DNA of 64,000 bases, from the NCBI RefSeq assembly GCF_051106095.1, contig NC_135794.1, positions 22,322,747-22,386,746 on the forward strand. Reading direction: 5' to 3'. The notes under the pieces are model-generated. The model saw nothing but the letters and a program-made list of their open reading frames with translations, was not told the DNA's origin and made no database searches. The DNA comes from Pogona vitticeps (taxonomy: Eukaryota; Chordata; Lepidosauria; Squamata; Agamidae). The stretch's first letter is position 1; the number at the start of each line of letters is the position of its first letter. Positions 59,701 to 64,000 of this stretch are shown here, in pieces. Position numbers and translations under genes: made by a program.

Positions 59701-62700
59701 GCCACGGCCGCCAAGGCTACATTTCTGTTTTGAGAATTCTGGGCCTGAGATAACACATTGACCCTGTTCGAGGAATTTCCAAGGGGGTAGCCCTGCTGGT
59801 CTTTTGTAGCACAAAAAGCAAGGAGGGCCACCTTTTTGTTGGTCTGTAATAGAACTATAGGCTGTGCATCTCTCCCAAGCTTGCAACGTCTCCGTCTTCC
59901 TCTCACAAGCCTTCCTCTTCTCTTTTCAGATCTTCTGTCCAGCATTGTTAGGTCCTCTCCCCTTGTCCTTCAGAACTCATCTTCCAAAGTAGGAGAAGCC
60001 TTCGATCATCTGTCTTTCCTGCCCCTCGACACTGTCCAGGGACTCCTTAAAGCTGTGCAGGTAAAGCTGTTTTTATTTTCTGTGGGTTTTTTTAACGAGT
60101 GGCTTTTTCAGTTCTGAATGTTCTTGAAGCGATTTGTGGTGGGATACTCAAACCAATGTCTGACCCAGAAGATACTGACCCAACTCCGGGAGGCCGTGGA
60201 AGACAGGAGGGCCTGGCGTGCTCCGGTCCATGGGGTCACAAAGAGTCGGACACAACTCTAAGTGTGCTGCTCAACGACTAAACAACAACAACTCAAACCA
60301 ACACACCATCCACCTTTAAAATCGTCAAAAGTGGCAAAATAGGTGCCACTTACACAGAAATCATCACTAGTTTATTAAAGGTTCACCTCTCTCTTTCTCA
60401 CTCAATGCTTTCGTTTTGCCTTTTCCCTTTCAATGAAACCGTGAAGTTGTTTTATAAATCAAATCAGCAGAAGAGAAAAAGGGTGGAATAAAAGGGGTGG
60501 GATCCGGCCCGTTGTATTCATCCATTTACTTAATTTAAATATTCTTACCTCGCCTTTCTCCTAAAAAAAAAGGTGGCTTATATCAATAAAGCACAATATG
60601 GAAAGCTTAAAAAAACAGTACATTATTCAAATGTTAAAGAACACTGTATTAAAAATGTTTCAATGTCCTTCCTAGCCTTTCCCCCTCACCCTTAGCCTTC
60701 CAGCTCCCGTTGTTCCTTCTTGATTCACATGGCAAAGCAAAGTTCTAACGCTCCTTCTTTTTTCCTCCCCACCCCAGCCCCTGCTCAAAATAAGTATGTC
60801 CTTGAGGGATTCCTTAATCCTTGTTCTTCGCAAATCCATGTTCTCCGGGTAAGTTGCCCTCCAGAAAAACAGGATAGATCCGACATTGCTTGAGTTGTCG
60901 TGCTCCTTTCTCTTAGCCGTAAAAGCCGGCTGTTTTTATACCTGCCACAGATCTCTCGGCGGATCATTGGCAGGGTCTTTTGTAAGACAGCTTCCCCAAA
61001 CGGAAGTGTTCTTTTTTTGCTTAAGGCCAAAGGCAGGGTTGCTGTGTTTTGCATCAAAGCAGGGCTGCCGGCTGCTCTCGTGGGGAGACTCCACTCCGAC
61101 TGAATTTCCAAGCAGAAGCCCCAGGCGAAGGCTCTGCTCCTCCTCCTGTCAACGGTGATGCTGCTTGTTGCCAGTTCAGTTTTCCAAACTCTTGTTTGGA
61201 TGATCCTGTTCTGTTTAGTGACTGGATGGATAGCTCAGGGGGTGAGCTTGGGATCCAGAGGCCGGCAGTTCATTTCCCCCACTGGGGCTTCTTCTGGGAG
61301 AAGAGCCAGCCTGTGTAGCCTTGGGCCAGCTGCACAGTCCCAGGATGCGCCCCCAGAGGAAGGGAATGGTACTACACCTCGGAGGTCTCTATAGCTAGGA
61401 AACCCTGTGAAGTCGTCGTATGTCAGAATTTCCCATTAGGGCAATGATCGACAGGAGCTTCCGGAGACTCCTCTGCTTCAGCTTACTTCTTTCCCTGTCT
61501 TGGGTTTCCCTCCCGTCTCTCCGCTGCAGGCAGCTGGATGCCCGTAAGTCAGCCGTTGCTGGGTTTTTGCTCCTCTTGAAGAATTTTAAGGTTCTGGGCA
61601 GCTTGACCTCTTCCCAGTGCAGCCAAACTACTGGAGCAAGTCAGGTAAGTCCGGTGCCCTTGGGTAGACCCTGTGCGGTCCCAGGTACCTGCTTGACCTC
61701 TTCATTCATATCTGTTGGGAGTGGGGCAGAGTGGAGAAATATAATGGATTTCACGACTGCAAAATCTTTCAGCCACCATCTTAGCTGGCTTTCAAGGAGA
61801 CAAAACAAATTTCTGGGAACTGGAATTGGTGCATCCCTGTGTAGGAGCAGTCTACCTGTAATTATTCCTAATTATGGATAAACCTCAGAGGGAGGCAGTG
61901 GCTTCCCCTCTCCATGAATGCCCAGAAGCTGTTGTTGAAAACAGGCATTTGGAGCAGAGCTTGGAGGAGTTAATCCGTAGGGCTCTTTCCTGCAGTATCT
62001 CAGCTACGATGGCTAGGAGCATTGCTAACCCTGCAGGGTTACTGGAGGATTCTGGGAACTGTAGTTCGAAAAAAGTACCACTGAAGCTCTAGGTTCAACC
62101 AGCTTGATCTTTGCTGGCCTTTAGCTCTTGTGACAGAGGGTGTAAGTCTGGAAGAGAGGAGAGATGCAGCTGTCCAAAAGGTGTTGGACTACATCTCCCA
62201 TCAGCTCTAGCCGTTGAATGCAAAGATGAGGCATCATGGACAATGTAGTCCAGCTGCCAATATAAAAATGCCACCCATTCCATGTCCCAGGTGTAAATGC
62301 TTATGGGGTATTTAGAACTGGGTGCTCAGAATTTCGGCGGAGAGAGAGAAGACCAGAAAACAAACAAACAAACAAAAAAACCCAAAAACCAGCTAAGATG
62401 GTGGCGGTCTCGTCAGCCTGATCTTGGCAGAGTCAAGCATGGGACAGGAGGGCTGGCCTCCTTCACTCTTGCGGAGAAGGCCTGATCCTGCCCTGCTTTG
62501 CTGCTGCCTTCCAGGTCCAGGCGGATGTTCACGCACGCTACAATGCAGCTGCCAACGAAGCCTTCTGCCTGGAGATCCTGGGCGGGTTGCGCCGAGGCCT
62601 CAGTCAGCAGGCGGACGTCCGGCTCATGCTCTACGAGGTGAGGAAGGGTTCCCCCTCCGGCCTCCCCCGTCACATCTTCCCCACTGCCGCTCTTCGTAAG

Positions 62701-64000
62701 GACCCCCAGGTTGCGCTGCGGGGAACCGCGGGGAAGGCGGCTGAGGTGATCGGCCTCTGCCCGCCTGCGGGAAATGGTTCAGCTCCAATAAAGTCGCCCG
62801 TGCACTCAAATTACCCGATGGTTCTGCTGCTTTCGTCGTGCGCCCTGAACCGCCTGGACTGTTACTAAGGGCAGAGCTGGAGCCGTCCGCCAAAATTTTG
62901 TTGGTTAATTACACTGGCATTAAGTGCAGCGGTGTAAATCACAGCTGCCCATCACTGCTCGTTATGGAGCGGCTGCTTTTATCCCTTTTGTGCACCGAGT
63001 CGTGTGACTAACGAGGAGTGCCATCGGCAGCTTGTGAGCTTGCGATTTACGCAGTTGCATTCAGGCTGGCATAACTTTTTAAAAAAGTCTCTCCCCCCCC
63101 CCCCAACACTGACACTTTTATTTTCCTTTCCTCCGTTCGTAGGGTTTCTATGATGTGCTGCGTCGAAATTCTCAGCTGAGCACATCCATTCTGGAGATGC
63201 TGCTGTCTCAGGTAAAGGAAAGAGATTAAAGCCTCACAGACATAACGTATCTCGTTCGGCACTCCGCGTGTGTGCTTCGGGGGCTCCTGTGTTCTTGACA
63301 GGGTTTTCTGCTTCCACTTTTCCATTCTGATCCGCAAGGTTTGGAGAAAATGGTTAAGGTGGTGGGCACTGGACCAGGAAAGAAGTGGAGGGAATTGACA
63401 TGTGTCTGTTGTCAGGATGAGCCTTTAGGAAGTGTGGATCTTCTTTTTAAAGAAAAAAAATTATTCCTCATTTATTTTGGCAGATGAAGCAATATTATGA
63501 GGCGGAACGTGACCTGCTGCCCCCGATAAAACTTGAAGGGTGCATCCTGGCTCAGAAGGACCAAATCTTCCTGCAGGAACCTTTGGTGAGAGAAAGGGAT
63601 GGGGAAATAATGGCTTTCCTAAATGCATTTCCAGGGGTGCTGATGCCTGCCTTTCTGTCTCTGACCTACGTCAGCGCCTTTCCCCTTAAATGGCAGATCT
63701 CTTTATACCAAACCACCCATGAGTTTCCATTCACCATGGAAGGGGAGTCACCCCCCGGTGCGAAAGGGGAGAAGGAGAGCGGGTTTTTTGGCAGACGACA
63801 GGTGCAGGAAATCCATTCGAACTGGGGAGGCAGTGGGAGGCCAAGGGTTAAAGCCCTATTTGACCACCACCAGCCCATCACAGGGCCCTGATCCCGGTGC
63901 CTGAACAAACAGCCCAGCAACGCATGGCTGCTTCCTCCAGGCTCACCTCCTTGGCTGCGTCCAGCACTGTCTTGTCTGGTATAAGAGCACTTCAAGCCTG
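50695..64000 (+). CDS. FANCI: FANCI, Fanconi anemia group I protein, N-terminal half (20 exons, runs off window)
   Basis: CDS = join(50695..50778, 51073..51145, 51951..52081, 53132..53288, 53378..53435, 54717..54758, 55367..55490, 56385..56470, 56604..56736, 57298..57390, 57630..57766, 58710..58890, 59497..59584, 59930..60060, 60778..60848, 61530..61644, 62515..62637, 63143..63211, 63484..63585, 63941..>64000). It gives 686 residues, about half of the roughly 1330-residue protein, with all phases consistent. Family knowledge: FANCI pairs with FANCD2 as a DNA clamp in interstrand crosslink repair. It is monoubiquitinated by the FA core complex (FANCL/UBE2T) and phosphorylated by ATR. Seen: Lys525 in LVLRKSMF matches human Lys523. 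SQ motifs at Ser558, Ser561 and Ser567 match human 556/559/565. No break is seen. In human the next gene downstream is POLG. Confidence 0.97.
51073..51145 (+). CDS. FANCI: FANCI coding exon 2 (residues 29-52)
   Basis: The acceptor cttgctgcag precedes 51073 and donor gtatga follows 51145. It encodes [19 protein letters not shown] and RALFK, matching the human segment ending GALLRAIFK. One base of Gly53 is left at the donor. Confidence 0.94.
51320..51607. mobile_element. TA-flanked MITE, copy 3, opposite orientation
   Basis: Same family as 6075 and 21955, in the other orientation, in FANCI between coding exons 2 and 3. TA lies at 51318-51319 and 51608-51609. Confidence 0.7.
51951..52081 (+). 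CDS. FANCI: FANCI coding exon 3 (residues 53-96)
   Basis: The acceptor ccgcactag precedes 51951 and donor gtagga follows 52081. It encodes [17 protein letters not shown], then [18 protein letters not shown]. The GSPCS and QLVESGDL blocks match human; the middle is variable. Confidence 0.94.
53132..53288 (+). CDS. FANCI: FANCI coding exon 4 (residues 97-148)
   Basis: The acceptor gtgggtcag precedes 53132 and donor gtaagc follows 53288. It encodes [20 protein letters not shown] and [19 protein letters not shown]. The acceptor's pyrimidine tract is interrupted, but the frame and homology are clear. Confidence 0.93.
53378..53435 (+). CDS. FANCI: FANCI coding exon 5 (residues 149-167)
   Basis: A 58-nt exon after an 89-nt intron. 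The acceptor ttgcctcag precedes 53378 and donor gtaagc follows 53435. It encodes [18 protein letters not shown], matching human [16 protein letters not shown]. Confidence 0.94.
54053..54072. repeat. (AG)n microsatellite
   Basis: About ten AG units, in the FANCI intron before exon 6. Confidence 0.9.
54717..54758 (+). CDS. FANCI: FANCI coding exon 6, 42 nt (residues 168-181)
   Basis: A very short exon between acceptor atttgccag and donor gtaatt. It encodes [14 protein letters not shown], matching human RWDQQYVIQLTSMF. Its length keeps the frame, so skipping it would remove 14 residues without a frameshift. Confidence 0.94.
55146..55236. mobile_element. palindromic MITE fragment
   Basis: AATGTTGTAGGACTTCATCT, then CTGATGGGAAACGCAGCCCC: a decayed copy of the squamate hairpin element with ends like TTGGACTACAACTCCCATCA. 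It lies upstream of FANCI exon 7. Confidence 0.5.
55367..55490 (+). CDS. FANCI: FANCI coding exon 7 (residues 182-223)
   Basis: The acceptor cctctgcag precedes 55367 and donor gtaagg follows 55490. It encodes [18 protein letters not shown] and [19 protein letters not shown], among the best conserved FANCI segments. It closes at a codon boundary. Confidence 0.95.
56385..56470 (+). CDS. FANCI: FANCI coding exon 8 (residues 224-251)
   Basis: The acceptor cttttccag precedes 56385 and donor gtgagt follows 56470. It encodes [20 protein letters not shown], corresponding to human [20 protein letters not shown]. It is more diverged than its neighbours. Confidence 0.92.
56604..56736 (+). CDS. FANCI: FANCI coding exon 9 (residues 252-296)
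   Basis: The acceptor ctcttttcag precedes 56604 and donor gtatgt follows 56736. It encodes [20 protein letters not shown] and [18 protein letters not shown], matching human around [13 protein letters not shown]. Confidence 0.94.
57298..57390 (+). CDS. FANCI: FANCI coding exon 10 (residues 297-327)
   Basis: The acceptor atttcttag precedes 57298 and donor gtacag follows 57390. It encodes [20 protein letters not shown] and [11 protein letters not shown], matching human [20 protein letters not shown]. Confidence 0.93.
57630..57766 (+). CDS. FANCI: FANCI coding exon 11 (residues 328-372)
   Basis: The acceptor ctccctttag precedes 57630 and donor gtgagt follows 57766. It encodes [30 protein letters not shown] and MFLEVVVN, matching human VLDLLKTSVVKSFKD. 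Confidence 0.94.
58157..58390 (-). mobile_element. tRNA-headed SINE, minus strand
   Basis: GAGCTGGATACTCAGATTTA CTGACCTTGGAAG, GGAATTGAACTTGAGTTGTG AGCAGAG and TGCAGTACTGCAGTTTAACC match, in reverse, a widespread squamate SINE with its tRNA head at the right end. It lies upstream of FANCI exon 12. Confidence 0.65.
58710..58890 (+). CDS. FANCI: FANCI coding exon 12 (residues 373-433)
   Basis: The acceptor ctcctgtccag precedes 58710 and donor gtcagc follows 58890. It encodes [20 protein letters not shown] and [14 protein letters not shown], nearly identical to human [20 protein letters not shown]. Confidence 0.96.
59497..59584 (+). CDS. FANCI: FANCI coding exon 13 (residues 434-462)
   Basis: The acceptor, a C-rich tract ending tttccag, precedes 59497; donor gtaagc follows 59584. 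It encodes [18 protein letters not shown] and SPVSHFI, matching human [20 protein letters not shown]. Confidence 0.94.
59930..60060 (+). CDS. FANCI: FANCI coding exon 14 (residues 463-506)
   Basis: The acceptor ctcttttcag precedes 59930 and donor gtaaag follows 60060. It encodes [20 protein letters not shown] and [19 protein letters not shown], close to human [20 protein letters not shown]. Confidence 0.95.
60135..60293 (+). mobile_element. BovB-type LINE 3' tail
   Basis: GAGGCCGTGGAAGACAGGAG, then GGTCCATGGGGTCACAAAGA GTCGGACACAACT, ending ACGACTAAACAACAACAAC. This is the diagnostic BovB 3' end shared by squamates and ruminants. It lies 75 nt after FANCI exon 14. Confidence 0.75.
60778..60848 (+). 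CDS. FANCI: FANCI coding exon 15 with monoubiquitination Lys (residues 507-529)
   Basis: The acceptor caccccag precedes 60778 and donor gtaagt follows 60848. It encodes [20 protein letters not shown] and MFS. Lys525 in VLRKSMF aligns with human Lys523, the site ubiquitinated by the FA core complex. Confidence 0.95.
61228..61425 (+). mobile_element. tRNA-headed SINE
   Basis: The head GGATGGATAGCTCAGGGGGT and B-box-like GGCAGTTCATTTCCC are followed by body AGAAGAGCCAGCCTGTGTAG CCTTGGGC and tail AGGAAACCCTGTGAAGTCGT CGTATGTCAGAA. It ends about 105 nt before FANCI exon 16. Confidence 0.7.
61530..61644 (+). CDS. FANCI: FANCI coding exon 16 with SQ cluster (residues 530-568)
   Basis: The acceptor cgctgcag precedes 61530 and donor gtaagt follows 61644. 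It encodes [20 protein letters not shown], then [12 protein letters not shown]. The three SQ sites correspond to the ATR-phosphorylated switch cluster of human FANCI. Confidence 0.95.
62179..62263. mobile_element. palindromic MITE fragment
   Basis: GTTGGACTACATCTCCCATC pairs with ATCATGGACAATGTAGTCCA about 45 nt later. It is the same hairpin family as 55146-55236, in the intron before FANCI exon 17. Confidence 0.55.
62515..62637 (+). CDS. FANCI: FANCI coding exon 17 (residues 569-609)
   Basis: The acceptor gccttccag precedes 62515 and donor gtgagg follows 62637. It encodes [20 protein letters not shown] and [13 protein letters not shown], matching human [20 protein letters not shown]. Confidence 0.95.
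63143..63211 (+). CDS. FANCI: FANCI coding exon 18 (residues 610-632)
   Basis: The acceptor cgttcgtag precedes 63143 and donor gtaaag follows 63211. It is 23 codons: [20 protein letters not shown] and LSQ, identical to human over [12 protein letters not shown]. Confidence 0.95.
63484..63585 (+). CDS. FANCI: FANCI coding exon 19 (residues 633-666)
   Basis: The acceptor attttggcag precedes 63484 and donor gtgaga follows 63585. It encodes [19 protein letters not shown] and [12 protein letters not shown], matching human [20 protein letters not shown]. Confidence 0.94.
63941..64000 (+). CDS. FANCI: FANCI coding exon 20, cut by window edge (residues 667-686)
   Basis: The acceptor gcttcctccag ends at 63940. 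The frame from 63941 reads [20 protein letters not shown], matching human DYLLCCIQHCLAWYKNT. No donor is reached before the window ends. Confidence 0.9.

Larger units (their letters stand above)
52082..63940 (+). other. FANCI: FANCI introns: overview
   Basis: Introns range from 89 nt (53289-53377) to about 1.3 kb (53436-54716). Recognised insertions are the palindromic MITEs (55146, 62179), SINEs (58157, 61228) and BovB tail (60135). The other intronic stretches, including 53436-54716, 55491-56384, 58891-59496 and 62638-63142, show nothing beyond C/G runs and weak LINE tails. Confidence 0.8.

Noticed and set aside
1-64000. Endogenous retrovirus, Polinton, CRISPR array or toxin-gene remnants
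   Set aside because: I saw no LTR pair, no gag/pol/env-like stretch, no capsid-like frame and no regularly spaced repeat array. The RT-like fragments are LINE-type.

Overview
The window is vertebrate nuclear DNA. It carries three linked protein-coding genes in the amniote order ABHD2 (+), RLBP1 (-), FANCI (+), which is the order on human 15q26. The repeats point to a squamate reptile, most likely a lizard: BovB-type LINE tails, CR1/L2-clade LINE remnants, several tRNA-headed SINEs, and TA-flanked and hAT-type MITEs. The proteins look reptilian or avian; for example, RLBP1 begins MSSVTGTFRIV, close to the bird form. The species assignment is inference; the gene identities rest on exon-by-exon reading.

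Layout: 1-5559 is taken as ABHD2 intron 1 and holds one candidate untranslated exon (4563-4648). Nine ABHD2 coding exons (5583-23158) give an intact 420-residue serine hydrolase with its Ser/Asp/His triad. A long 3' UTR follows, probably to about 28000. The ABHD2-RLBP1 interval (about 28000-30680) is tail-to-tail. RLBP1 is on the minus strand in seven coding exons (40844 down to 31246) and encodes 317 residues, the same length as human CRALBP. Its first coding exon contributes only 12 nt. The RLBP1-FANCI interval (about 40875-49600) is head-to-head and contains microsatellites, a CR1 3' end and an unusual foldback structure around (GATA)20. The FANCI promoter is GC-rich (about 49600-50050). 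Twenty FANCI coding exons follow, the last cut by the window edge, giving residues 1-686 and including the monoubiquitination lysine and the SQ cluster.

The three genes have no shared pathway: ABHD2 is a membrane lipid hydrolase, RLBP1 a visual-cycle retinoid carrier, and FANCI a DNA crosslink-repair protein. Their adjacency is conserved synteny, not an operon. All coding exons join in frame at canonical GT/AG sites.

I found no new defence-type or otherwise undescribed system, no CRISPR array, no rRNA or true tRNA gene, and no recognisable retroviral or Polinton-like element. The most interesting non-genic items are the (GATA)20 foldback at 48072-48265, a pair of nearly identical 261-bp TA-flanked MITEs, a MITE inserted about 60 bp upstream of an ABHD2 splice acceptor, and an inverted SINE pair inside an RLBP1 intron.
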